Below are positions 1-10,063 of a DNA stretch of 64,000 nucleotides, piece by piece. The stretch spans positions 20,352,501-20,416,500 of the forward strand of contig JAFFJZ010000009.1 of NCBI GenBank assembly GCA_018340375.1, in the 5' to 3' direction. This DNA comes from Gonatopus flavifemur (lineage: Eukaryota; Arthropoda; Insecta; Hymenoptera; Dryinidae). The notes under the pieces were generated by a model, which saw only the letters and a program-made list of their open reading frames with translations, ran no database searches and was not told where the DNA came from. Made by a program: the position numbers and the translations under genes. How positions within the stretch are numbered: position 1 is the stretch's first letter; each line of letters begins with the position of its first letter.

Positions 1-1312
1 CTCGAAACAATACCGTATCTCTTGATACTTGGATATGAACCGACTAGACATTTCATTACATCCGATAAAATCTTACTACATCCAAGTGAATCCAATTTGG
101 AATACGTAACCAGAGGGCTCCGCCCCCGGACTACTTTGCTGTACTTAGGAGTCCGACCACCGTCAAAATTCGCCCGCTCATTGTGAACAGTTGGTGAGAG
201 ACATGTGCTCGTTCCGCTCCCTTAGGAAAATTTACGTCATTTCGACCAAAACGCTCCATTTTCTCTCCAAAAAATTGACGGAGAAATGAAGTGTTCTGGT
301 CAGAATGAAATTAATTTCTCCAAGGGCTCGCAGTCAAGAGCAAGATATTTGATGAGAGTATTATACAATTCAGATATCCGAGGATACATGTGGAAGCACT
401 CAGCAATGTTTCACGTGCTCAGAACTTGTTGACATAATTTGCAGACAGTCTTGAATGTAATTTGCTGTTCTTGTGAAATCTATCATCTCTCCAAAAGTTA
501 CACAATTCAAATATCCGGGTATCCAAATATCTGGGTGTTTATTAGAACCCAGCCAGCATAAATGATCAATTTGAATTCATAAAGACTCCCTAAGGACTTC
601 TTGAATGGTCCCCGTTATGCTCGTCAATATGAACTCATCATGAATATTTTGAATTCAAAATGAAAGCGTCTTGGATACTCGCAGAATTCATTATGAAATC
701 TCGATATGAATCCTTTCTGAAGATCCAGTTGTTCATTACACTTTTTTTTGAACTCAGAATATTCTTAATAAATGTATATGAATTTGCATAACGGAAGCTC
801 TCTGCGGGAACTCTTGTACTGTATGAGAAAGCACTCAGCGATGATAAACATGGTCGAAATTTTTATAGTATACTATTAAGTCCTGAAAGTGATTTACTAT
901 TCCAAATCAGGGTCTATCCTGATATAGAACGTCACGAACAAGCGGTTATTGTGGATTGAAAGGACACTATTCCATATTCATCCTCGCGATTGACAGCTCT
1001 AATCGGTCACATATTGAAGAATCCAAATCAATTCCTTGGTGCAGTTATATGAAAGTTTGAGGAAAGTATTGCAACAAATATGAAAGTGTTTTCAAAAATT
1101 GTTCCTGCACGGCGTGCACTGTAGTATCTCGTAAACTTGTTTGAAAAACAAGGAGAAAAGTCAATGACATTCATGAATGTATTTTGTGCTTTGATTCAAT
1201 TATTCTGTCAGAGAAATTTCGAAAATTATGGTTTCAAAAATATTTGTTTTTTGCGTAGATTGTTAATACCTTGTCCTCCATGAAAACACTATTTGAATGA
1301 AATTTCCCATGC
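1..1312. other. unannotated AT-rich flank
   Basis: No coding frame, RNA gene or element end could be supported here. The stretch has several TTGAATTC/GAATTCAT-type words around 540-800, but I could not resolve an inverted-repeat structure from them. It ends where the 5' LTR of the gypsy element begins. Confidence 0.5.
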
Positions 1313-1722
1313 TGAGTTGGAGAATATATGTAAAGGAAATTTGTTTCCTTTAAATGTTACCGCGCTCCATGGGTGTTGGTACAGTAGATCAAGACACCAA
1401 CGGTCGCACGATTAAACGGTGTCGGTGCAATAGATCTCGACACTAACGCTTGCACGTGATTAATTGATAAAGCACGACTTAATCAGATGATATGAATGTA
1501 TTGATCTATTTTGTTTATCGCTGAACGATAATTTGCAGTTAGGAATTGACATTGTGATTGATGAGCATTCAATGTCGTTTCTCTTATTGCAGGTAAGATT
1601 TTGTAGGATAAATGTAAATAGTAGTTATAATTAAAGCTTGCGATTGAAAAAAGAGAAATTCTCTTATTGCAGTTGTGTTTTAATTACTAGTGTCACACTT
1701 CCTGATTGTTGAAGAATCTTAC
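1313..1722 (+). repeat. 5' LTR of gypsy element A
   Basis: It matches 7037-7448 over its length, starting near TGAGTTGGAGAATAT and ending near GAAGAATCTTACA. Inside is a short imperfect direct duplication about 60 bp apart, seen as the word CAGTAGATC or CAATAGATC followed by GACAC. The exact ends are estimated because the terminal bases differ between the two LTRs and no clean target duplication is visible. Confidence 0.8.
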
Positions 1723-1984
1723 AACACGACATTTTTTGTTTATCAAGATGGAAACACTACGATTTGAACTCACTGCAAAAGCAAAGAAAGGAGATGAAAA
1801 AACGACGATTTTAAGTCTAACCTCAATCTCTACAACTCAAGCTGAAGTTTTTATCGTACCAGACGATTGACAAAACGCATCTCTACATGATGAGTTATTA
1901 AGAACAGACACATACAGAAGGGTGAAGAATTCAATCACAAAATGACACCAAAAAAGAAATGTTTGGATTACGCTGAGTGAGCGA

Positions 1985-2870
1985 TTGAAGAAGTCTCATG
2001 TTGACGATGATGGCAATATTTATTCCGCTGATCGCATCCTGGAGGAAAAATTAGAAGAGGCAGAACACACTGAAAATTCACGAACAGAGTCAAACTCAAG
2101 GAAAAACATCAACAAACTAGCGGAAAAGTTCGTGACAGGAAAATTTAATAATAAGAATGAAAATGTAATTCAATGGATGGAATTATTTGAGAGTGAATGT
2201 GAGCGTTTCAATTTACATGAAGATGAGGAAAATATACAGGCACTCAGATTGTTTTTAGAAGGCTCATGCGTGGACTGGTACAGTTGGATAGGAGCCAAAT
2301 CAACGAAAAACCAAATCAACGAAAAGTTGGTTGAAGAGAGAGATACGTCACACTCTCTCTTTTCAAACACTGATTTCGTTGATTTGTCTTTTCGTTGATT
2401 TGGCCCCCATCCGTACAGTTCAATGCTGATGAGACTCACTATAAGATCAGAGTGGACGGAGTGGAAAAATAATGTGTGTGAAACTTATATGGACAAAGGC
2501 CGGTCCCCAGCCAAATATGCAGTTGGCTTTAATTGCATAAGTGGATCTCTACTAGACTACGCATTGAAAAAGGAAAAAATATCACTAGAGATGGTTAAGG
2601 TCATGTGTGCAAAAATGCTGATGAACTTAATTGCTGCGGGGTTACCAGATAGTATAACAGACAGAATTTACAGAGCCAAGGTTAAAGAAACCAAGCATCT
2701 GTTCAATGAAATGAGAATCCTGGAACACGTTGTGAAAACTAATGCTGTTGATCAGAAAAAGAAGAGTCCACCTACAACAACTCAAAAGGAAAAACTAGGA
2801 AAAAGAAACCTTGCAATATCTGTGAAAAGTTGGGTATGAAGAACAGGTATCATCCTGAAAACTCCTGCTG
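1985..2870 (+). pseudogene. gag: gag polyprotein remnant of gypsy A
   Basis: Gag would form the particle that packages the element RNA. The frame from 1985 runs through an acidic, Glu-rich stretch to the sequence GSCVDWYS. A MITE (2286-2412) there introduces an in-frame stop, and the same frame resumes at 2423. Together the flanks give about 230 residues of Gag-like helical sequence. A zinc-knuckle-like motif C-x2-C-x9-H-x4-C lies at 2812-2868 but in the next frame, so a frameshift sits near 2800. No good ATG context is seen at 1985, and coding probably began upstream (an ATG near 1748 is followed by stops). Assignment rests on order and on the cysteine-histidine motif. Confidence 0.65.
2286..2412. 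mobile_element. 127-bp MITE inserted in gag, 8-bp target duplication
   Basis: The flanks carry the same 8 bp, GTACAGTT, at 2278-2285 and 2413-2420. The ends are inverted: GGATAGGAGCCAAATC on the left and, in reverse complement, GGATGGGGGCCAAATC on the right. The word CAAATCAACGAAA occurs twice in each arm. An 8-bp duplication fits the hAT superfamily. The insertion adds 135 bp, so the gag halves stay in one frame; an internal stop is what breaks the gene. Confidence 0.8.
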
Positions 2871-3001
2871 GTTCAAAACCAAAACGAACCCCGAAGAGAA
2901 TCACCGAATAAAGCTGGTCAACAATTCACAACTGGAATGCGAGTTACAAGAAGAAAATTCAGAAAACTAAGTCTGCTGCCATTGATTAGGATGAACTAGT
3001 C

Positions 3002-3282
3002 TTGAACAGAGGCCTCGAAGTGTTTGGGGTTTACGACTCTGGCTCAAATGTCTCCCTCGTGAATTCAAAATTATCAAAAATCAAGAAGAAGGAGCCGAGG
3101 ATATTGGGCAAGACTGGTTTTAGAACGATTAATGGCGTCAGAAAAAAGAATGGTATGGTAAAACTTGATATCAAAATTTTAAATATTGAAAAAAAATTGA
3201 TGTTTTTGTGATAGAAGGGAAAAACTTTGACTACGATTTTCTAATAGGACTCGACTGCATTGAGGAATCTCAACTGATCTGA
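3002..3282 (+). pseudogene. retropepsin-like aspartic protease remnant of gypsy A
   Basis: This protease would cut the Gag-Pol polyprotein. The active-site triad DSG appears in the context VYDSGSNVSLVN, about residue 12 of the readable frame. The second conserved segment, FLIGLDCI, which corresponds to the usual hydrophobic-hydrophobic-G-L/I-D block, lies near 3237-3260 in another frame. A frameshift near 3190 therefore separates them, and a stop follows at about 3280. It lies between gag and RT, as expected. Confidence 0.7.
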
Positions 3283-3327
3283 GATGAGAACCTGAATGTT
3301 AGTTAAACTGTCCAAGGAAAAGAAAAT

Positions 3328-3508
3328 ATGAGAATTATGGTTGAGAATACAGAAAAGAGGAACTCAGAAATCAATGATAATCATTTCAATGAAAATCACA
3401 AAACTTTAATAAATTTCAATGAACACATTGAAGAGAATAATTTCATTATTCGGGTAAATCACTTGGATTGTGAGAAACAATTTGAAATACTACTGTGGGC
3501 AAGAAGTA
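3328..3508 (+). pseudogene. protease-RT linker of gypsy A, cut by mariner
   Basis: An open stretch of about 60 codons rich in Asn, Glu and Lys continues pol between protease and RT and ends exactly where the mariner starts. It has no recognisable domain. The pol sequence picks up again after 4388. The call rests on position and open frame only. Confidence 0.4.
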
Positions 3509-4386
3509 AGGTGAATTTGTTCGTGAAATAGAAAATCTTCATTTATTCTTCTACATCAATCTCATCCCCTTCAAAGTAATCCCCTCTCGATAAAATACAC
3601 TTATGCCAACGTTTTTTCCAATCATCGAAACATGCTAAATAGTCCCTTTCCGGTATAGCCATCAGCGCCTTCTTCGATGCAGCTTTTATCTCCTCAATCG
3701 ACTCGAAACGCTTTCCCCGGAGTGGTCTCTTGAGTTTTGGGGACAGCCAGAAGTCACACGGAGCCAAATCAGGCGAATACGGTGGTTGCGGAACGATATG
3801 CGTCGAATTTTTGGCGAAATGGTCACGAAGAACGAGTGCAGTATGAGACGGCGCATTATCGTGATGCAAAAACCAAGAGTTGTTGGCCCATAATTCTGGT
3901 CTTAATATCCTTCTGATATTCCGATCATATCATTAAGGTCTCTAACAGTCAACCGACGATTCTTGAGCACTAATTCCTTCACTTCATCGACGTGTTGGTC
4001 ATCTGTTGACGTCGATGGTCGTCCGGAGCGCTCCAAGTCATCAACACGTTCTCGACCCCCTTTGAAGTCTTTGTACCACTTATAAAAATTTCTCTGCGAC
4101 ATGGTAGAATCACCAAAGGCCTTCCGTAACATCCTCAAAGTTTCCGCAGCCGAAATTTCACTCCGCAAACAAAATTTGATTGCACTTCTCTGCTCAATTA
4201 AATCAGACATTGTAAAACTCGAAAAATGCACTCTTGGTCGTTTGGTCAACACAAGCGTAAATGTATTACTGATAATGACATTGACATGAAATTTGGCACA
4301 GATGTCATTATCAGTCCTGCCAACTTAAGAAAAAAAGAACTAGCCTGAAATGTCAAGCCCGCGAAGTTTAAATTAAAAATTCACCT
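3509..4386 (-). mobile_element. internally deleted mariner element inside gypsy A
   Basis: The element is bounded by TA dinucleotides at 3507-3508 and 4387-4388, the mariner target duplication. The termini are inverted: AGGTGAATTTGTTCG on the left, and AGGTGAATTTTTAATT as reverse complement of the right end. It encodes both ends of a mariner transposase on the minus strand but lacks the middle. It is about 880 bp against the usual 1.25-1.3 kb, so it could move only with a transposase supplied elsewhere. It postdates gypsy A because it interrupts pol. Confidence 0.88.
3543..4252 (-). pseudogene. mariner transposase, middle deleted (DD34D family)
   Basis: The N-terminal part (4210 down to 3902, starting [10 protein letters not shown]) carries the paired helix-turn-helix region, including the linker with ERSGRPST. 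The C-terminal part (about 3895 down to 3543) has HHDNAPSHT and YSPDLAPCDFWL, giving the second and third catalytic aspartates with 34 residues between them, the mariner DD34D spacing. The first catalytic aspartate lies in the deleted middle, of the order of 100 codons, so the protein cannot be active. The junction is near 3880-3905, where the reading frame shifts. Confidence 0.88.
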
Positions 4387-4425
4387 TACTTTTTGCACAC
4401 AGTAGTAAATGAGTTAATATAAAAA

Positions 4426-5330
4426 AATACAACTATTTTTGCAAAAGATGAATATGATATTGGCAGAGTAAACGACTACGAAGCACACATTGATTCATCA
4501 GTGGACAGCTATTGTAATAAAAGGCCGTATCGGCGCACATTCAAAGATAGGAAAGAAATTGAATCACAGATCACAAAGCTGTTAGAGAAGGGATTGATCG
4601 AAGAATTGTATAGTCCGTTCACAGCTCTAGTAACCTCAGCATTCAAAACAGAGGAGAACAGAAAATCGAGATTGTGCATAGACTTCCGAGACCCCAACAA
4701 AATTGTTGTGCTCCAATCACAACCGTTCCCACTTATTGAGGATCTAGTTGTGAGAACAAGAGATTGTTATTCCTTTCCCAAATCGGACATAAACTCAGGA
4801 TTTTGGTCTATTCCATTGAGCATTTCAGACGAACATAAAACGGCATTTGTCACGCAAGGAGGACACTTTCAGTGGACCTGTCTACCGTTTGCTTTAAAAA
4901 CTGCGCCAGCAATTTTTCAAAGAATAATTTGCAATATTATCAGAAAACACAAACTAACAGACTTCACGGTCTGTTACATAGATGATATATTGATATTTTC
5001 GAGATCATGTGAAGAGCATAAAAAACATCTGACGCAGCTGTTTCGAGCCATGAAAGTGGAAGGTTTCAGACTAAAGTTCTCCAAGTGTAGCTTTGCCGAG
5101 GATCACGCAAAGTATTTGGGGCACATAATACAGGAGAATTCAGTAAAACCTCTGAAAGATAATTCAATTCCGATAAAAAACTTTCTGATCCCGAAGAGTC
5201 AAAAGAACGTCAGATAATTCTTGGGGAAAATTCATTTTTATCATAAATATGTGCCTAAAATAGCTATAATACTGGACCCATTACACAATTCATTGAGAAA
5301 AGGTCAAAAATTCGATTGGTAATACTATAT
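4426..5330 (+). pseudogene. pol: reverse transcriptase of gypsy A
   Basis: It would copy the element RNA into DNA inside the particle. The frame opens before position 4501, with KDEYDIGRVND at about 4441-4475, so 4501 is not a real start. Typical blocks follow: RLCIDFRDPNK, SGFWSIPL, TAFVTQGGHFQW, LPFALKTAPAIFQR, and the catalytic box YIDDILIFS at about 4975-5000. After a single in-frame TAA at 5214-5216 the thumb region continues in the same frame to about 5322. The catalytic YIDD is intact, so decay here is mainly the stop. Confidence 0.9.
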
Positions 5331-5339
5331 ATAATAATA

Positions 5340-5775
5340 TATTCGAAGATATATCATGCACCCAGCCTATACTGGTGATTTTCGACCAAAATCGACCCAT
5401 ACATGTTCACACAGACGCCAGCCTTCTTGGGGTGCAGTCCTCAAACAACTACAAGACGACGGAAAAGAGAAACCTGTTGCATATTCCTCAAAAAAACTTA
5501 ATGAACCCCAAAAGAGGAAAAAAGCGATTTACCTGGAATGCTTGACAGTGAAATAATGTGTACAGTACTGGCAACATCTACTGATAGAGAAGAAATTCAC
5601 AGTTTTCTCTGATCACAAACCACTCGAGAATCTGAACATCAAGTCCAGGACGGATGAAGAACTTGAAGAATTAACGTATTATCTATCCCAGTACGATTTC
5701 AAAATAAAATATGAACCAGGTAAATATAATCTTGAAGCTGACTGCCTCAGTAGAAATCCGGTACTAAGCCCAGAT
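5340..5775 (+). pseudogene. pol: RNase H domain of gypsy A
   Basis: This domain would remove the RNA strand during reverse transcription. It is recognisable by WGAVLKQL, KPVAYSSKKLN, the later FSDHKPLENL (a catalytic-type Asp) and the tail EADCLSRNP. The first catalytic Asp, usually in a TDAS context, is missing: the start at 5356-5410 is garbled, and a stop at 5554-5556 splits the domain. It is followed without a gap by the integrase region. Confidence 0.8.
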
Positions 5776-5781
5776 GAAAAT

Positions 5782-6993
5782 ATGGAGGAACAGCTTAAAA
5801 TCGTGAATATCATAACACTAGGAGACATTTCAAGAGATCAAGCAGAGAATGAAGAAATACAGAAGTCAAAAGATAAACTAATATGCAGAGAAGAAGTCAT
5901 TTTCAAACAAATGAAGGAAACAGAAAAAATAATATTGTCAGAAGAATATAGCATCGATCTCTGAGAGAATATTCATGAGAACTTTGATCACATTGGCATT
6001 CAAAAAATGCAGAAAAATATATGCCCATATTACACAGCTAAAAACTTGACTAACAATATTAAACGAATATGTAAAAATTGCACAGTTTGCATAAAAAATG
6101 AGACAAGGGGACAACCAACATATGGTCTCATGTCACATTCGGGCCCAGCTACTGCTCCGTTTGAGATCATGTCGATAGACACGGTGGGAGGTCTTGGTGG
6201 CTCCAGATCTACAAAAAAATACCTTCACTTACTAGTGGATCACTTCACGAGGTACGCCCACATACTAACGTCAAAAACACAGAACGCAGCCGATTTCATT
6301 AGGCTAGTGAATGGCATTGCAGGGACTGAAGAGATCAATATGATCCTTTCAGATCAATACCCAGGCATAAATTCAAAGGAATTCAAGAGATTTCTGGACG
6401 AGAAGAATATTCCAATAATTTTCACCGCGGTAGATTCCCCTTTCTCCAACGGCCTTAACGAACGATTGAATCTAACTCTGGTTAACAAAATCAGATGTGA
6501 AATCAATGCGAATGGGGAAAAGGTAGCTTGGACAACAGTTGCACACGATTGTGTACAAAAAAACAACGACACAAAGCACAGTGTCACTGGATTTGCACAT
6601 TCATACTTAATGCATGGTACAGATGTCTCAATGCTGCCGAAAGAATTAAGAGGAGAGCACACCGAACAGGATTGGATTCAAGACAAGAAAAGAGCTCCAG
6701 AAAATTCCATAAAATCACATGACAATAATGAAAAAAATATCATAAAAATCGGAAGGACTTGAACCTCAATGTGGGTGACCAGGTTTTTGTCGAAAATGGA
6801 AACAGACTGAATAGGAGAAAACTTGATGAATTAAGACTCGGACCATACATAATCACGGAGAAACACTATCTTTGAAGTGAACACAGGTCACAAGAAGTTA
6901 GAGTCAAGCCTTTTTCATGTCTCTAAACTGATTCCAGTTCCAACGTTGGGAGCAGAAGCAAAAAACCTCACCGACGAAAGTGACACTGATTAA
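5782..6993 (+). pseudogene. pol: integrase of gypsy A with C-terminal GPY-type module
   Basis: Integrase would insert the cDNA into the host genome. After a linker and a stop at 5962-5964, a zinc-binding segment appears (HENFDHIG, then CKNCTVC). The catalytic core follows, with SIDTVGGLG (first Asp), LSDQYPGINS (second Asp) and SNGLNERLN (Glu), so D, D and E are all present. After a stop at 6760-6762 another frame carries LNVGDQVFVENG and LRLGPYII, the GPY/F-type module, at 6763-6866. A frameshift near 6872 leads to a last readable stretch to about 6993, close to the polypurine tract. Confidence 0.88.
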
Positions 6994-7036
6994 TGAAGGA
7001 TAAAATGTGAACATTTCCCTCCTGCGGGAGGGATGA

Positions 7037-7448
7037 TGTGAAGAGAATATATTTCCTTCAAATGTTACCGCGCTCCATGGGTGTCGGTACAGTAGATCAC
7101 GACACCAACGGTCACACGATTAAACGGTGTCGGTGCAATAGATTCCGACACTAACGGTGGCACGTGATTGATTAATAAAGCACAACGTCATTAGATGATA
7201 TAAAGGGATTGATCTATTCTGTTCATTGCTGAACGATAATTTGCAGTTAGGAATTGACATTGTGATTATTGAGCATTAAATGTCGTTCCTCTCATTGCAG
7301 GTGAGATTTTGCAAGATAAATGTGAATAGTAGTTATAATTAAAGCTTACAATTGATGAAAGAAGAATTCTCTTATCGCAGAAACTCATATGGACAAATTG
7401 TGTTATAATTACTAGTGTCATACTTCTTAATTGCTGAAGAATCTTATA
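7037..7448 (+). repeat. 3' LTR of gypsy element A
   Basis: A direct copy of 1313-1722, starting TGTGAAGAGAATAT immediately after the purine run at 7025-7033. It has an extra segment of about 15 bp around 7382-7397 that the 5' LTR lacks, and it lacks about 15 bp present near the start of the 5' LTR. Its end is blurred by a TATATATA run at 7446-7455. Confidence 0.8.
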
Positions 7449-7668
7449 TATATATTTACGGTAATTCAATCATTTTTAATCCGAAAAAACAAAAAGTCAT
7501 GATGTCTATTTGAAATTTCTCGCGTCAGTAGTCGCAATGTCACTGAAATATGCAATTGTGAATTGTTAATGTGTAATTTAACACTCGTCAAAAGTTCCGA
7601 CCATATAACCACAATATAGTATATGTCATTCCAGCAACATCGTGGTTTCATCCATGTGTTATACAATA

Positions 7669-7760
7669 AGACCCCACAATGAGAACACGCACCCTCTTCT
7701 CCATTCGGAAGATTGTTGCCTTGCGTTGAATAAAGGAAGTCTCTGTTGATTGCGGGGTCT
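7669..7760. mobile_element. 92-bp TA-flanked mini-MITE
   Basis: TA dinucleotides at 7667-7668 and 7761-7762 flank inverted ends: AGACCCCACAATGAG on the left and AGACCCCGCAATCAA as reverse complement of the right end. Size and TA flanks fit a Tc1/mariner-type non-autonomous element. There is no coding capacity. Confidence 0.55.
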
Positions 7761-8005
7761 TACTGTAAGTTATGATAATCAACTTGAGGAATTTTTAACA
7801 CCAGTTGAGGTCGAATATACTCATATGAACATAAAATATGCCCGTGAGTTCGAATCCGAAGGTCAAAAAAGGTCTATAATACATATTCGCCATTTTAAAA
7901 ACGTCTCAACAATTGCATGCAACAATCATGCAACCAACACAAAGAATGTTACGTTATAGTGGCGTTGCGACTTTTTTTCATGAGTGTTGAACAGGAAGTG
8001 CATTT

Positions 8006-8089
8006 CTGTACTCCGGAAGTACTTTTTTTGTGTCAAATATATCTTCAAAGTGAAATGTGGGATGCAAAAAAAAGTACTTCCGCAATACA
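8006..8089. repeat. inverted repeat with about 23-bp arms
   Basis: The left arm TGTACTCCGGAAGTAC plus a T-run (8006-8028) pairs with A-run plus GTACTTCCGCAATACA (8066-8089), with about 20 of 23 positions matching and a loop near 37 nt. No target duplication was identified. It could be a small foldback element or a transcribed hairpin. Confidence 0.45.
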
Positions 8090-8339
8090 AAAATTATATT
8101 GCATATGAATTTCAATTCAGATTATAATTATGATACGGTGAAGAGCTGTATTCAATGGGTATCTATTTCAAATTTGAACCAGCTATTGATTTATTAGTAC
8201 CAACCATCATTGTCAGTCATTTGATTCGTTCGTCCTATGAGTTTTTCAGAACATTCCATGATCTTTCGAATCAAAACGATTCAAAGATGATGTCATTTGG
8301 AAGCAAACATCTCTTCATCGATCGGTGAGTGACGCAATC

Positions 8340-8480
8340 GATACGGGTGTATCGCTCAAGGTGAACCAGTGGCGTGGCAGTAGCCGAATGGTTCATGACA
8401 ACCTACAGACAAGCGCTTCGATTTACCCAAAATATTGTGACGAGGACGCAAAACTTTTCAAATTTTTCTTCCTCTTTTCT
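8340..8480 (+). repeat. dispersed repeat with tRNA-like promoter words (possible SINE piece)
   Basis: This block is similar to the reverse complement of about 11110-11190, sharing the core TTCATGACAA and neighbouring words. It contains GTAGCCGAATGGTTC, which resembles a tRNA A box, and about 30 bp later CTTCGATTTACCC, a weak B-box resemblance. That combination would fit a tRNA-derived SINE. No poly(A)-like tail or target duplication was found, so the class is uncertain. Confidence 0.3.
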
Positions 8481-8539
8481 TTTCTACTACTTTCCTTTTT
8501 TCTCGTGAAATTTCAATCATGGCTAGGAATCACACCTTA

Positions 8540-9240
8540 AAATATCACGGGTACACGAAACCTTGTCGAATCAATACCTCAAGAATAATTATTATATTTT
8601 ATTTACACTCCAAATTCTGAAAAACCCAAACCTTTATTCACATCCTAGCCATTGTCTTATTTCTAACGGCTGTACATCATAAACCGCCTGCTATTAAAAT
8701 ACTTTTGAAAGAATAGAACACAAGAGGATTGAACCGCGCCACTATGTCGCACTTCACAATAGTCCTTTATATTCCGTTTCAATAAATATTCAACGAGAAG
8801 ACTTGGAATTATAAAACTGGAATTTCCATAATTCAATACGGACTCTCCCTTTTCAGCAACAATTCTGTCTCCTCTTTTCCTCTCACTCTTTTTCTTTAAA
8901 AATAAAAGATAAACAAAATGAACTTTTGCAATCCACTATGAACAAATCCTGACGATATGTAAATTCTTCTCTCTTTCTTCATAAACACCTCTGAATATAA
9001 GAATGAAATGCACATACTAATATTTTAATTTTTGCACAACATTCATAGCAAATGTTGTAATTATATTTCAATTATCTAGGAAGTTATTTTAAAAGATTGC
9101 TAAAATTATGTAAACCGTTTAACCAAAACAACGTATAAAAAAAAATATAAATAATAAGTATAGCATAAAATAATCATATTTTATGTTGAAAATACGAAAA
9201 AGATTAAAAGAAAGAAATATTTAGCATCTTCACTAAAATA
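8540..9240. other. AT-rich stretch without recognised features
   Basis: No open frame of note, no inverted repeat with clear ends and no RNA gene were seen. It is dominated by A/T runs, especially from 8980 to 9240. Confidence 0.5.
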
Positions 9241-9384
9241 GGAGAAAGGGAATATGAAAGGAGGATGGTCAGTAGTAAGCACTGGAGGGTTAGTGGGAGT
9301 TACCAATTAGAAACAAAATGGAGGAAAATTTCACCTGAGACAACCCTCCCCACAGGTATTCGCAAATCACTACTAATTATGAGA

Positions 9385-9545
9385 CAAGGCCCACCCTCAA
9401 TGTCCATACTACCACTTCTTAAACTCTCTAACCAGACCCATTTTCCACCCTCAATACCTATGCCTCCACTTCCTAATTCCTTTAACCAAACCCCATATTC
9501 CACTACTACTAAATTTCCTCTTGCTCTAACAAAACCGAGTTGAGG
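9385..9545 (+). repeat. 54-bp tandem repeat coding in phase for 18-residue units
   Basis: Two full units and part of a third follow each other, each starting CCACCCTCAAT or similar. The unit is 54 bp, so a plus-strand frame (9265-9543) reads as repeated 18-residue blocks of the form PPS...P.L..S.NQT. The minus strand is also open, with Gly-rich repeats, so the strand cannot be settled. It could be an old exon of a low-complexity protein or simply a minisatellite. No ATG with a good context precedes it. Confidence 0.35.
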
Positions 9546-9857
9546 GAAAAGGAAAAATTGCCAACAGACACACAATCGTTCGAGTCTTCAAAACTTCAGT
9601 TCGCTCCTCAACAAGTCGCGCATACTCTAGTTCTTTTTAAAAGTTCTACTCAACAAGTTCTCGTTTATATGAAATCCTTCTGAAAAGTTGAAGTATAGAA
9701 GTGCAATCCTAGTGAAAGACTATTTGTTCTAAAAAACCATTAGTTCTAAAACAGTGTACTACTACAGGCACTGTTGGACCCTAATGGTTAATAAGTACTA
9801 AAAAGTGACACAAATAATTAAATCTGCACAAATCTCCAGAATCTACGATTAACCAAG

Positions 9858-10029
9858 AGTGAGTATTGATAAGTTTTGTGTAATTTTCTTTATAGATTCA
9901 ATTTTTTTTTCCCCTAATTGAAATAATCCCTTCATAAAGATTCTTCCAAAATTTATGTGGTTTCTCCAGATAATCTACAAATCGAATTTTCATTATTTTG
10001 CAACAGATTATAGTATTCAGTGATATACT

Positions 10030-10063
<34 letters not shown>

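Larger units (their letters stand above)
1313..7448 (+). mobile_element. Ty3/gypsy LTR retrotransposon A, decayed, with nested insertions
   Basis: Two direct LTRs of about 410 bp flank remnants in the order gag, aspartic protease, reverse transcriptase, RNase H, integrase, which is the Ty3/gypsy (Metaviridae) order. A purine run (GGGAGGGA) sits directly before the 3' LTR and would serve as polypurine tract. The element would have replicated through an RNA intermediate packaged by Gag. It is dead: gag carries a 127-bp MITE, a deleted mariner lies between protease and RT, and pol has stops and frameshifts. No envelope-like ORF is seen. The LTRs differ by clear substitutions and indels, so the insertion is not recent. 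I could not match the primer site after the 5' LTR to a tRNA, and the clade is uncertain. Confidence 0.9.

Noticed and set aside
7847..7856. GTTCGAATCC, a perfect tRNA B-box word
   Set aside because: No A box or cloverleaf could be built upstream; the flanking sequence does not pair as acceptor or anticodon stem.
7750..7959. 69-codon plus-strand frame after the 92-bp MITE
   Set aside because: It starts inside the MITE and has no recognisable domain or conserved context.
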